Assembly: GCA_020634235.1 (NCBI GenBank)
Contig: JACKCB010000002.1
Coordinates: forward strand, 1,178,001 to 1,242,000
DNA: 64,000 nucleotides
From: Ardenticatenaceae bacterium
Lineage (GTDB): Bacteria; Chloroflexota; Anaerolineae; Promineifilales; Promineifilaceae
Direction: 5' to 3'
Shown here: positions 43,244 through 51,033 of the stretch, piece by piece
Layout of the letters: every line of letters begins with the position of its first letter
Numbering within the stretch: the first letter of the stretch is position 1
The notes under the pieces: model-generated
The model's input: the letters and a program-made list of their open reading frames with translations, nothing else
What the model was told of the DNA's origin: nothing
Database searches by the model: none
Program-made: the position numbers and the translations under genes

Positions 43244-44332
43244 ATGAATAGTGGCAAACTCAGGAAACATAGCCGGCGCGAACTGCTGCAAATGTTGGCC
43301 GCCGGTGGGGCAGCGCTGGTGCTAAATGCGTGCCGGGTACCCCCCGCCCCACCCCCGGCCGGGACCACACCCGCCCCCACGTTACTCCCCCCAACACCAA
43401 CCACCCCGGCCGGGTGGCAGCCCCCCACCACCATCCGCATCACCCCCAACGATGACTTCTACACCATGAAGTTCCACCCCTCCCGTCCACCCGCAGTGGA
43501 CCCCGACAGCTACCGGCTGGAGATCAGCGGCGAAGTGGACACCCCCCTCTCCCTCTCCCTCGCCGACCTCAAAGCCCTCCCGGCCGTGACCGAAATGCGC
43601 ACCCTGGAGTGCATTAGCAACCCCGTGGGCGGCAACCTGATGGGCAACGCCACCTGGACCGGCGTCTCCATGGCCGCCCTGCTGGCCGCCGCCAGCGTGC
43701 GCCCGGCCGGGAAACACCTCAAACTCGAAAGCCTGGACAGCTATCACACCGGCATCCCCATCGAACTAGCCCTGGACGAGCACGCCCTGCTGGTCTACGA
43801 GATGAACGGCGAACCCCTGCCCGCCAAACATGGCTACCCCTTGCGCTGCCTGTGGCCCGGCCGCTACGGCCAAAAACAACCCAAATGGATTCAGCGCATC
43901 ACCGTACAACGCCAGCCCCACCTGGGGCACTTCGAAGCCGAAGGTTGGAGCGATGAGGCGATCATCCTGCCCAACGCTCGCATCGAGCAGCCCCCACCGC
44001 GCCAGGTACAGCCGGCCGATTTCTACGTGGCAGGCGTTGCCTTCTACAACGACAGCGGGTTAAACGCCGTGGATGTGAGCCTGGACAATGGCGCCACCTG
44101 GCAGCCGGCCGAATTACTACGCGGCCCATCCGAACGCACCTGGACCGAATGGTGGCTGCTGGCCGAAAATGCCAGCACCGGCACCATGCGCGTCCTGGCC
44201 CGTGTCACCGATGGCTCCGGCCGGGTACAAGCCCTGCCCCGCGACAGCAGCAGCCTGCTCAGCGGCACCTTCCCCAACGGCACCGACGAGATGCACCGCG
44301 TGGTAGTCCAGGTCAAGAATGAGGGCAGCTAA
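43244..44332 (+). CDS. Tat-exported sulfite oxidase-like molybdopterin oxidoreductase
   Basis: The 362-residue protein starts at ATG 43244 (GGAGG 11 nt upstream). A twin-arginine signal (SRRELLQMLAAGGAALVLNA) ends in a lipobox with C30, so it is probably a Tat-exported lipoprotein; a Pro/Thr-rich linker follows to about 60. The oxidoreductase domain (about 70-225) has the molybdenum-ligand cysteine C123 in TLECISNPVGG, and a Mo-co dimerisation-like beta domain ends the protein (about 245-350: YVAGVAFYNDSG, AVDVSLDNGATW). No heme domain is attached. Sulfite oxidation or MsrP-like sulfoxide reduction are both possible. No cytochrome gene is adjacent. Confidence 0.87.
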   Translation: MNSGKLRKHSRRELLQMLAAGGAALVLNACRVPPAPPPAGTTPAPTLLPPTPTTPAGWQPPTTIRITPNDDFYTMKFHPSRPPAVDPDSYRLEISGEVDTPLSLSLADLKALPAVTEMRTLECISNPVGGNLMGNATWTGVSMAALLAAASVRPAGKHLKLESLDSYHTGIPIELALDEHALLVYEMNGEPLPAKHGYPLRCLWPGRYGQKQPKWIQRITVQRQPHLGHFEAEGWSDEAIILPNARIEQPPPRQVQPADFYVAGVAFYNDSGLNAVDVSLDNGATWQPAELLRGPSERTWTEWWLLAENASTGTMRVLARVTDGSGRVQALPRDSSSLLSGTFPNGTDEMHRVVVQVKNEGS

Positions 44333-44340
44333 AGGGTGGG

Positions 44341-45051
44341 CTAAAAGCGGCCAGCTCTTAGTTCGGCAATAAAGGGCGCATACGCCGCCCCATCCTTCCC
44401 CGCCACCCGCAGCCGGTAAAAATCCTGGGCAATCTGGGCCTGCGCTTCCCGGTTGAAATCGGCATAGCGCCGCCCCTGGATGCAAGCTTCGGCCAACCCG
44501 GCCGGGCCGCCATACCGGTAACATGCCGGCCCCTGCCGCAACTGCGCCGCCACCGCCTCGCCAAGATAACGCGTGCCCACCTGTTCATATTGAAACACGT
44601 GGGTCAACTCATGCACCAGCAGCGAGAGATCGGCGCGGCGGTGGGCACCGTCCCGGGGCAGGTGGACCGTGTGCCAGGTCGCAAAGGCCCGGTTACCATT
44701 AAAGTGGAAAACCAGCCGCAAAACGCCCCCTTCGGCCACGCGCACCTCCCCATAGCGAATGGCCCCCGGCCCCAACACCGCCGCCGCGGCCGCAACCTCC
44801 ATCCTGCTCAGCGGCGTAGTGTGCATACCCAGGTGCATGACCAACTGGGCTATTTCCGGCCCGCCCACCAGGTCAAACAGAGCGCAGAGCAAGGTATGCA
44901 CCCGGCCGGGCCAGCCCCCCGGCCCCACAACCGCAGACTGGCTCAAGCGCCGCACCCGGCCGGGGAAATCCCGCACCAAATTCACCGGCCACAAGGCCAG
45001 CTCCCGCGTCCGCTCGGCCAGCCACCAGCCCCACTGCCCTTGCCCACGCAT
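44341..45051 (-). CDS. HExxH-motif protein, DUF4157-like putative metallopeptidase
   Basis: The 236-residue protein contains VHELTHVFQYEQVG (about 152-165), the zinc-binding HExxH of metallopeptidases in the context seen in DUF4157-type proteins. Basic and aromatic residues dominate; no signal peptide is evident. ATG 45051 was chosen because GAGGGG precedes it and it sits just after the mutY stop at 45059; an ATG at 45081 would overlap mutY by 23 bp. Its role is unknown; the gene order with mutY suggests only co-transcription. Confidence 0.65.
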   Translation of the reverse strand: MRGQGQWGWWLAERTRELALWPVNLVRDFPGRVRRLSQSAVVGPGGWPGRVHTLLCALFDLVGGPEIAQLVMHLGMHTTPLSRMEVAAAAAVLGPGAIRYGEVRVAEGGVLRLVFHFNGNRAFATWHTVHLPRDGAHRRADLSLLVHELTHVFQYEQVGTRYLGEAVAAQLRQGPACYRYGGPAGLAEACIQGRRYADFNREAQAQIAQDFYRLRVAGKDGAAYAPFIAELRAGRF

Positions 45052-45058
45052 CAACCCC

Positions 45059-46150
45059 TCACAACAGTGGCAGTTGCCCATTCGCCTGCCGCAAACTGGC
45101 GATGATTTTGCGGTCAGTCAGGGCAAAAGCGTAGCGGTCCAGGTCGGCCAGCCGCACCCAGGCGTGGTCATTCACCCCCAGGTGCTGCGGTTCGCCGGCC
45201 ACGTGCCGCGCGTGATAAGCATGCAGCGTAATGCGGAAATGGGTGAAGGCATGCTTCACCACCACCAGCAGCGCCCCCACTTCAATCTCCATGGCCAATT
45301 CCTCCTGAATCTCACGGGCCAGCGTCTGTGGCAGCGTTTCGCCGGGGTCCTGCTTGCCGCCTGGGAACTCCCACAGGCCGCCCAGCAGCCCCTCTGGCGG
45401 ACGTTGGGCAATGAGAAAGCGGCCATCGGCGCGCCAGATGACGCCGGCAGCAACATGGTAGTGGGGAGTGTGCGGCCGTGGGGGACGCACCGGCCGGTCT
45501 AGTTGGGTGCCATGGGCGCGTGCCTGGCACACACTGGCCAGCGGACAAACCAGGCACTGCGGCCCGGCCGGGAGGCATACCCGCTGCCCCAACTCCATCA
45601 ACGCCTGGTTAAAGGCTCCCGGCCGGGTTGGCGACACCAGTTCCCCGGCCACCGCCCACAAGCGCTGCTGTGTCGCCGTCTGCGTCACGTCATCCGGCAG
45701 ATCCATCAGGCGGCTGAGCACCCGCACCACATTACCATCCACAACAGGCACCGGCCGGTCAAAGGCAATCGAGGCAATCGCCCCGGCCGTATAACGCCCC
45801 ACCCCTTTCAGTTTTTGCAGCTCAGCGACCGTGTCTGGCACCCGCCCCCCATAATCGCGCACCACCATCTGCGCCGCCGCGTGCAAATTGCGCGCCCGGC
45901 TGTAATAGCCCAACCCCTCCCACAGCTTCAAGACCTCGTCCAGCGAGGCGGCGGCCAGCGCCACCACCGTTGGAAAGCGCGCCATCCACCGTTCGTAATA
46001 GGGCAGCACGGTGGCAATCTGCGTCTGCTGCAGCATCACCTCTGCCACCCAAATGGCATAAGGATCACCCTGCCGCCGCCACGGCCAAAGCTCGTGGCCG
46101 GCATCCCACCAGGCCAGTAACAACTCCGGAACCTTGCTAAAGTCGCGCAT
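45059..46150 (-). CDS. mutY: A/G-specific adenine glycosylase MutY
   Basis: MutY removes adenine mispaired with 8-oxoguanine. The 363-residue protein has the catalytic Glu in WVAEVMLQQTQIATV (about 33-47), the helix-hairpin-helix LKGVGRYTAGAI (about 109-120), the catalytic Asp region PVVDGNVVRVLSR (about 131-143) and the 4Fe-4S ligands C-x6-C-x2-C-x5-C (CLPAGPQCLVCPLASVC). The C-terminal NUDIX-like domain (about 228-355) includes GGLWEFPGGKQDPGET, which recognises 8-oxoG. ATG 46159 in frame is an alternative start; a TACAAT box just upstream suggests a very short leader. Confidence 0.95.
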   Translation of the reverse strand: MRDFSKVPELLLAWWDAGHELWPWRRQGDPYAIWVAEVMLQQTQIATVLPYYERWMARFPTVVALAAASLDEVLKLWEGLGYYSRARNLHAAAQMVVRDYGGRVPDTVAELQKLKGVGRYTAGAIASIAFDRPVPVVDGNVVRVLSRLMDLPDDVTQTATQQRLWAVAGELVSPTRPGAFNQALMELGQRVCLPAGPQCLVCPLASVCQARAHGTQLDRPVRPPRPHTPHYHVAAGVIWRADGRFLIAQRPPEGLLGGLWEFPGGKQDPGETLPQTLAREIQEELAMEIEVGALLVVVKHAFTHFRITLHAYHARHVAGEPQHLGVNDHAWVRLADLDRYAFALTDRKIIASLRQANGQLPLL

Positions 46151-46223
46151 AGGTTCCATTGTAACCGGCCCAGGCACGGTCAGCCAGTCAGCAATCCAGC
46201 CTATCAGGCTGCCCGGCTGAACG

Positions 46224-46511
46224 CTATTTTTCCAGCTTTTTGGCCAGCAAGGTTAGTTGAGCGCTCAGCCAGTTTAGGCCGCGCACCATGCCGGTGCGGG
46301 CGGCCGCGGCCCCTTTGCGTGCCCCGGCCTCGGCGATGGCCTGCGCCTGGCGACGTTGTTCGCTCTCCCAGGCGGCGCGGGCTTTGTCGGTCACTTGCTG
46401 TCCGGTCTGGGTAATGGCGGTCGTCACCCCCGGCCGGGACTGTTCTGGCACCATGGCGCTTTCTTCTTCGGCCGGGATTTCGATCTTCAGTGGTTCTTGT
46501 TGTATGGGCAT
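46224..46511 (-). CDS. Small charged hypothetical protein
   Basis: The 95-residue protein was not recognised. It has an acidic N-terminus (KIEIPAEEES), a long helical, Ala/Gln/Arg-rich middle (DKARAAWESEQRRQAQAIAE) that could form a coiled coil, and a C-terminal amphipathic helix ending LLAKKLEK. No signal peptide or cysteine is present. GGAG lies 8 nt before the ATG, which supports translation. It sits between mutY and ssb on the same strand, separated from ssb by that gene's terminator. Confidence 0.65.
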   Translation of the reverse strand: MPIQQEPLKIEIPAEEESAMVPEQSRPGVTTAITQTGQQVTDKARAAWESEQRRQAQAIAEAGARKGAAAARTGMVRGLNWLSAQLTLLAKKLEK

Positions 46512-46651
46512 TCCGTACTCTCCAATGACTGCAGATGCACAGGCAGCTCAAAATAGGCTGGGCTGGCCTGCACATAACCATACGCACAAGACCCACCAGA
46601 GTTGCGCCCCCGGCCGGGCTGAGGCGAGCGTGTAACCCGGCCGGGACAAAC

Positions 46652-46684
46652 AAAAAGGGCGGCCACCCACAAGGACAGCCGCCC
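46652..46684 (-). terminator. Rho-independent terminator of ssb
   Basis: On the minus strand GGGCGGC and GCCGCCC (14-nt loop) are followed by five T. It lies 46 bp after the ssb stop. Confidence 0.8.
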
Positions 46685-46730
46685 ATCAAACACAGTAGCC
46701 ATTCAGACCTGACAGAAGCCTACCACAACA

Positions 46731-47156
46731 CTAGAAGGGAATATCATCCTCTTCTTGCGCCGCGCCGCCCTCAAACTCCTCACCGCCACCGGCGTGCCCG
46801 CCGTCCTCGCGGCCGCTCAAGAAGCGCACATTGTCAGCCGTCACTTCAAACGACGAACCTACAGAACCATCATTCCGCGTCCACAAACGGGGGCTGCCCG
46901 TAGCCGGGTCGGGCTTAAGACGCCCCTCAACCAGCACTTTGCTGCCCTTGCTCAGGTACTGATTAGCCGTCTCAGCCTGACGCCCCCAAACACTCACCCG
47001 AAACCAGGTTGTTTCCTCTACGGGTTGGCCGGTCCGGCTGTCAGTCCAACGCCGGCTGGTGGCCATGCTGAAGCTGGTTACTGCGGTGCCATCCGGCATA
47101 TAGCGCATCTCTGGGTCACGCCCCAGATTGCCAATGAGAATGATTTTTTGGTACAT
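46731..47156 (-). CDS. ssb: Single-stranded DNA-binding protein
   Basis: The 141-residue SSB has one OB-fold (1-110: YQKIILIGNLGRDPEMRYMP, TWFRVSVWGRQAETANQYLS, KGSKVLVEGRL) and a short Gly-rich, acidic tail ending DDIPF, the tip that binds partner repair and replication proteins. It starts at ATG 47156 with GGAGAG 7 nt upstream; the 17 upstream codons of the open frame are not used. Such a short tail is unlike the long linkers of many SSBs. It is a single-gene unit with its own terminator. Confidence 0.96.
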   Translation of the reverse strand: MYQKIILIGNLGRDPEMRYMPDGTAVTSFSMATSRRWTDSRTGQPVEETTWFRVSVWGRQAETANQYLSKGSKVLVEGRLKPDPATGSPRLWTRNDGSVGSSFEVTADNVRFLSGREDGGHAGGGEEFEGGAAQEEDDIPF

Positions 47157-47306
47157 GGCTAGCTCTCCTTTAATGAATGAAAATAGGGTTGAAACGCGAC
47201 AAGGCAAATACTACCATCTTTTGTTCATCGCACAACAGGCAAAATTGGTTCCTTACGTTCGCCCACCCTCATCGCATGGCGCTTCACACAATGGACGAGA
47301 GGTAAC

Positions 47307-47468
47307 TTGGCCAAAACCACCACAACCAGTGAATTTATCTATGCTGAAGAACAGCAGCGTGAACAGGTTAACGAAGAAATAATAGCACAGATGTTCTTAG
47401 AAGGCAAGCTTTTGCGCAACTTTGCCCACATATGCCGGTCTCACCCGGCCGGGGCGCACGCATCATAA
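47307..47468 (+). CDS. Possible small protein, unrecognised
   Basis: A 53-residue frame opens with TTG at 47307, four bases after AGAGG, and reads LAKTTTTSEFIYAEEQQREQ onward, then VNEEIIAQMFLEGKLLRNFA and a basic tail. The composition (charged, helical, few rare residues) looks protein-like, and a strong hairpin follows 12 bp after the stop. Against it: TTG start, shortness, and no recognised family. It is the only candidate gene in the 451-bp gap between ssb and gdhA. Confidence 0.35.
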   Translation: MAKTTTTSEFIYAEEQQREQVNEEIIAQMFLEGKLLRNFAHICRSHPAGAHAS

Positions 47469-47479
47469 ACAAGAAACCA

Positions 47480-47517
47480 GGAAGGTTCGTGAATCCCTCC
47501 GCTGCCACGAACCTTCC
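47480..47517. terminator. Hairpin between the small frame and gdhA
   Basis: A perfect 12-bp stem (GGAAGGTTCGTG and its complement) with a 14-nt loop lies about 90 bp beyond the gdhA stop on the minus side and 12 bp after the small plus-strand frame. There is no strong T-run on either side; it may serve both strands. Confidence 0.55.
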
Positions 47518-47607
47518 CGGATGCTAACAATTCCTCACGCCCCCCCGGTACGCTGCCCGCGCAACACAGATGCCGGCAGCATCAACAAGCCAAATAGCCC
47601 GCGCCGT

Positions 47608-48858
47608 CTAAACCCAGCCGCGCCAGCGCACCGCCCGGGCCACCCGGTCCACGGCCACCAGATAAGCCGCCACCCGGTTGCTCACCTTCTTAGATTGCGC
47701 CATGTTGTGCACCGCGTGGAAAGCCGTGGTCATCTTGCGGTCCAGGCGGTCGTTGATCATCCCTTCATCCCAGTAAAACTGCTGGGCATTCTGTACCATC
47801 TCAAAATAGGAAACGGTGACACCACCCGCATTGCACAAGAAATCGGGAATAATGTAGATATTCTTGGCAGCCAAAATCTCATCCGCTTCTGGCGTGGTGG
47901 GACCATTGGCCAGCTCCGCCAAAATGCGCGCCTTAATGCGGTCAGCATTCTGCCCGGTAATCTGGTTTTCAATCGCCCCCGGAATCAGCACATCCACTTC
48001 CAGTTCCAACAAGTCACTGTTGGTAACAGACTCCGCGCCAGGATAACCAGGCACCCGGCCGGTGCTCTTCACATGCGCAAACACGCTGTCATAATCCAGC
48101 CCCTGGCTGTTGTAGATGCCGCCGAACTCGTCGCTCACGGCCACCACCTTCATCCCCAGCACTTCCGTGGCCAGCTTATGGGCAAAAGAACCCACATTGC
48201 CGTACCCTTGAATCGCGCAGGTCGCCCCTTCCAGCGGCAGACCGATCAACCTGGCCGCTTCACGAATCGTAAAAATACCGCCCATGGCTGTGGCCGGTGG
48301 CCGGCCGGCCGAACCGCCCAGCTCCATCGGCTTGCCGGTAATCACCCCCGGCTCCCGGTGCCCCATCAACACCTCATACTCATCCACCATCCACGACATA
48401 ATTTGCGCGTTGGTGTTCACGTCCGGTGCTGGCACGTCCTGGGTAATGCCCACATAACGGGCAATGTTGCGCATAAAGGCCCGGCTCAGCCGCTCCAACT
48501 CACCCTGCGACATCTCCCGCGGGTTACAGATAACCCCCCCCTTGCCCCCGCCCAACGGCAAATCAACCACGGCCGTCTTCCAGGTCATCCAGGCCGCCAG
48601 CGCCCGCACGGTATCAATGGTCTCGTCCGGGTGGAAGCGAATGCCACCCTTAGCGGGGCCGCGGGCATCATTGTACTGCACCCGAAAGCCCTTAAAAATC
48701 TCAACGTGACCATCATCCATGTGAACAGGGATAGAAAAATGAAATTCACGCATTGGCTCGCGCAGAAAAGCGTGCATCTGAGGATCCAGTTGCAGGATCT
48801 CCGCGGCAGCATCCAATTGCGCCTGCGCAATCGCAAAGGGATTTAGATTTTCACTCAT
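47608..48858 (-). CDS. gdhA: Glutamate dehydrogenase
   Basis: The enzyme interconverts glutamate and 2-oxoglutarate plus ammonia using NAD(P). The 416-residue protein has the substrate domain with K70 (ARGPAKGGIRF), K94 (MTWKTA) and the catalytic K106 region (PLGGGKGGV), then the dinucleotide-binding fold with IQGYGNVGS (about 215-223). Length matches the hexameric small form. GGAG lies upstream of the ATG. The gene lacks CCCGGCCGGG and is a single-gene unit. Coenzyme preference cannot be fixed by eye. Confidence 0.96.
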   Translation of the reverse strand: MSENLNPFAIAQAQLDAAAEILQLDPQMHAFLREPMREFHFSIPVHMDDGHVEIFKGFRVQYNDARGPAKGGIRFHPDETIDTVRALAAWMTWKTAVVDLPLGGGKGGVICNPREMSQGELERLSRAFMRNIARYVGITQDVPAPDVNTNAQIMSWMVDEYEVLMGHREPGVITGKPMELGGSAGRPPATAMGGIFTIREAARLIGLPLEGATCAIQGYGNVGSFAHKLATEVLGMKVVAVSDEFGGIYNSQGLDYDSVFAHVKSTGRVPGYPGAESVTNSDLLELEVDVLIPGAIENQITGQNADRIKARILAELANGPTTPEADEILAAKNIYIIPDFLCNAGGVTVSYFEMVQNAQQFYWDEGMINDRLDRKMTTAFHAVHNMAQSKKVSNRVAAYLVAVDRVARAVRWRGWV

Positions 48859-49079
48859 CAGTGGGATCTCCTTATCTCACGAATATTAATGCTCCCAACA
48901 GGGAGAATTTTGTACATTTTAACCAACCAGAACCAGCATTTCATGTGACATAATTCACTATAATTGTATCATCTTTGACATGTTATGCGAGAACAGAAGT
49001 AGGTCAGCCAGCAATTCTAAATGTAAAACGGAATCGTTCACTCCCCCCTCCGAAACGAGCCGAGAGATCAAGCACCGGG

Positions 49080-49113
49080 GGCGTCGCCTCGGCGCTTCGC
49101 GCCTGGCGACGCC
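49080..49113 (+). repeat. Palindromic unit A
   Basis: A 34-bp hairpin with outer arms GGCGTCGCC and GGCGACGCC and inner arms CGGCGC/GCGCC around a short loop. It is identical to the reverse complement of 60095-60128. Confidence 0.9.
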
Positions 49114-49127
49114 AAATAGCCAGTTTC

Positions 49128-49159
49128 CCCGCGCGGGGCGCGAAGCGCCCTCGCGCGGG
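49128..49159 (+). repeat. Palindromic unit B
   Basis: A 32-bp hairpin with outer arms CCCGCGCG/CGCGCGGG and inner arms GGCGC/GCGCC around GAA. It is identical to the reverse complement of 60042-60073. Confidence 0.9.
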
Positions 49160-49289
49160 CCAGCGTTTGGGGAGCGAGCGCTTGCTGCAATACTTGATCA
49201 GCCGCCCAGCGCGATCTCGGGCAACCTTCTGCCCTTTTGCGCCCCTTTTCCCCCCTACATTTAGAATTACTGCGCTGACCGGCTGCTTA

Positions 49290-49318
49290 TTGCCAAAAGC
49301 AGGTCATTGTGCTAGGAT
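49290..49318 (+). promoter_or_regulatory. Promoter of tRNA-Gln
   Basis: TTGCCA (49290-49295) and TAGGAT (49313-49318) are 17 bp apart; transcription would start about 5 bp before the tRNA. Confidence 0.65.
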
Positions 49319-49329
49319 TCGAACCACAT

Positions 49330-49400
49330 TGGGGTGTCGCCAAGTGGTAAGGCAGCGGACTTTGAATCCGCCATTCGGGGGTTCGAATCCTCCCACCCCA
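49330..49400 (+). tRNA. tRNA-Gln (anticodon TTG)
   Basis: A 71-nt cloverleaf with acceptor TGGGGTG/CACCCCA, anticodon loop CTTTGAA (TTG) on stem GCGGA/TCCGC, and T loop TTCGAAT. The 3' CCA is not encoded. Confidence 0.95.
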
Positions 49401-49410
49401 GCCTCAGCGA

Positions 49411-49435
49411 GGGCGTTCCGCGGAACGCCCTTTTT
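49411..49435 (+). terminator. Terminator of tRNA-Gln
   Basis: The perfect palindrome GGGCGTTCCG/CGGAACGCCC is followed by five T, 10 bp after the tRNA. Confidence 0.92.
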
Positions 49436-49516
49436 GTTTCCGGTGTGAGCGCTGGCTGCAGGGGCATTGTCCCCCCCGGCCGGGACCCGCCATAACCAGT
49501 AAATCAAGGAAAATGC

Positions 49517-50548
49517 ATGGAACGATTAGCCGTTGTGCTGCTGGCCGCCGGCCACGGCACCCGCATGAAATCAAAACGGCAAAAAGTGCTGCATTGGGTT
49601 GGTGGCAAACCAATGGTACAGCACGTCTTCGACGCCGCCTGCGCCGTCAGCGACCTCCCACCAGTAGTCGTCGTCGGTCGCGCCGAAGCAGGCGTGCCAC
49701 AGCTTCTGGGCGACCAGGCCCGCTACGTAGAGCAGGCCGAACGGCTGGGCACCGGCCACGCCGCACTTATGGCCGCCCCACTGCTCACCGGCCGGGCCGC
49801 CCAGGTCATCGTCACCTATGGCGATATGCCCCTCCTGCGCCCGGAAACCATGCGCCGGCTGGCCCAGGCCCAGGCCGACAACGGCGCCACCATAGCCCTG
49901 CTCTCCGTCTTGGGCGACACTAACTCATCGTTTGGGCGTGTGCGGCGCGACGCCCCCGGCCGGGTCGTGGAAATCGTCGAAGTGGCCGAAGCGCGCCGCC
50001 GCCCCAACAGCACCCACCTGCTGGCCATCCCCGAGCTAAACGTCGGCGTCTACTGCTTTGACGCCGCCTGGCTGTGGCAGCAGTTACCCCACCTGCCCCT
50101 GCGCCAGGCCCGTGGCAACCCGGAATATTACCTCACCGACCTGATAGAGATGGCCGTGGCGCAGTCCCGGCCGGTGATCGCCATCCTCACCGACGATCCC
50201 GATGAAGCGCTGGGGGCCGGCACCCGCGCCGAAATGGTCGCCGTGGAAAAGGCCATCCGCCGCCGCACCAACAACCACTGGCTCAACCACGGTGTCACCC
50301 TCATCGATCCTAACACCACCTACATCGACCCGGACGTCACCATTGGTCAGGATACCGTCATCTGGCCCAACACCTACCTGCAAGGCCACACCACCATCGG
50401 CCAGGACTGCCACCTCGGCCCCAACACCATCCTCCGCAGCGCCCACATCGGCCACAACTGCCGCATCGAGCAGGCCATCATCGAAAACAGCACCATCGCC
50501 GACAACCAGACCGTCCCCCCGTTCACCCATCTTTCCGGCGACGGCTAG
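49517..50548 (+). CDS. GlmU-like N-acetylglucosamine-1-phosphate uridyltransferase, short form
   Basis: The 343-residue protein has the pyrophosphorylase domain of GlmU (1-230): LAAGHGTRMKS (9-19), QKVLHWVGGKP, GTGHA (about 78-82), YGDMPL and the metal Asp context LNVGVYCFD. It makes UDP-GlcNAc from GlcNAc-1-phosphate by family precedent. A left-handed beta-helix begins (about 255-335: DPDVTIGQDTVIWPNTYLQG) but stops after roughly five turns; the acetyltransferase half (another 110 residues with catalytic His) is absent. The stop is clean, with cdd starting 25 bp later, and no frameshift remnant was seen. The acetyl step must be elsewhere, or the substrate is different. Confidence 0.85.
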   Translation: MERLAVVLLAAGHGTRMKSKRQKVLHWVGGKPMVQHVFDAACAVSDLPPVVVVGRAEAGVPQLLGDQARYVEQAERLGTGHAALMAAPLLTGRAAQVIVTYGDMPLLRPETMRRLAQAQADNGATIALLSVLGDTNSSFGRVRRDAPGRVVEIVEVAEARRRPNSTHLLAIPELNVGVYCFDAAWLWQQLPHLPLRQARGNPEYYLTDLIEMAVAQSRPVIAILTDDPDEALGAGTRAEMVAVEKAIRRRTNNHWLNHGVTLIDPNTTYIDPDVTIGQDTVIWPNTYLQGHTTIGQDCHLGPNTILRSAHIGHNCRIEQAIIENSTIADNQTVPPFTHLSGDG

Positions 50549-50573
50549 CCAATCGCCCAGCACAGATCAAACC

Positions 50574-50990
50574 ATGACTATTACCCCAGACCAACGCACC
50601 ACCCTGATCCAGGCCGCCCAGGCCATCCGCCAGCGGGCCTATGCCCCCTACTCCCATTACGCCGTCGGTGCAGCCCTCCTGGCCAGCGACGGCCAGATAT
50701 ACACCGGTGTCAACGTTGAAAACGCCTCCTACGGCCTGACCAACTGTGCCGAGCGCACCGCCGTCTTCAAGATGGTCACGGCCGGGGTACGGCAGATTCT
50801 GGCTGTGGCTGTGGCCACCGACAACGGCGGTTCCCCCTGTGGCGCATGCCGCCAGGTACTGGTGGAATTTGCCGCCGACGTGCCCGTCTACCTGGTCAAC
50901 AACGCCGGCCACAGCCGCGACACCAGCCTCTACGCCCTCCTGCCCGACCACTTCGGGCCGGAGCATTTGCATTCCGCACCAGAGGATTGA
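50574..50990 (+). CDS. cdd: Cytidine deaminase
   Basis: The 138-residue tetrameric-type deaminase has the zinc/catalytic motifs CAERTAVF (C and catalytic Glu) and PCGACRQVL (two Cys ligands), plus the substrate loop YAPYSHYAVGAALL. It converts cytidine and deoxycytidine to uridine forms in pyrimidine salvage. Length and motif spacing are typical. It lies 25 bp after the GlmU-like gene and 43 bp before recO, so a shared transcript is likely. Confidence 0.95.
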   Translation: MTITPDQRTTLIQAAQAIRQRAYAPYSHYAVGAALLASDGQIYTGVNVENASYGLTNCAERTAVFKMVTAGVRQILAVAVATDNGGSPCGACRQVLVEFAADVPVYLVNNAGHSRDTSLYALLPDHFGPEHLHSAPED

Positions 50991-51033
50991 GACACACCGA
51001 CAATAACCAGCAACCACCAACTGGCAACCAACC

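Larger units (their letters stand above)
49003..49279. mobile_element. MITE/REP-like element, copy 1
   Basis: The 277-bp non-coding element is bounded by nearly perfect inverted repeats: GTCAGCCAGCAATTCTAAATG at the left end and, on the other strand, GTCAGCGCAGTAATTCTAAAT at the right (one gap, one mismatch over about 23 bp). Inside are two GC-rich perfect or near-perfect hairpins, A (49080-49113) and B (49128-49159). Both hairpins recur, base for base, in copy 2 at 60009-60171 in opposite orientation. It ends 11 bp before the -35 box of the tRNA-Gln gene. It encodes no transposase. Confidence 0.75.

Noticed and set aside
49080..49159. CRISPR-like repeat array
   Set aside because: Only two palindromic units occur, without regular spacers or repeats of equal type, and no cas genes are nearby.
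48975..49448. Frames translating the palindromic element before tRNA-Gln
   Set aside because: The reading GVASALRAWRRQ and RAGREAPSRG comes from hairpins A and B and recurs in copy 2; it is repeat DNA, not a gene.
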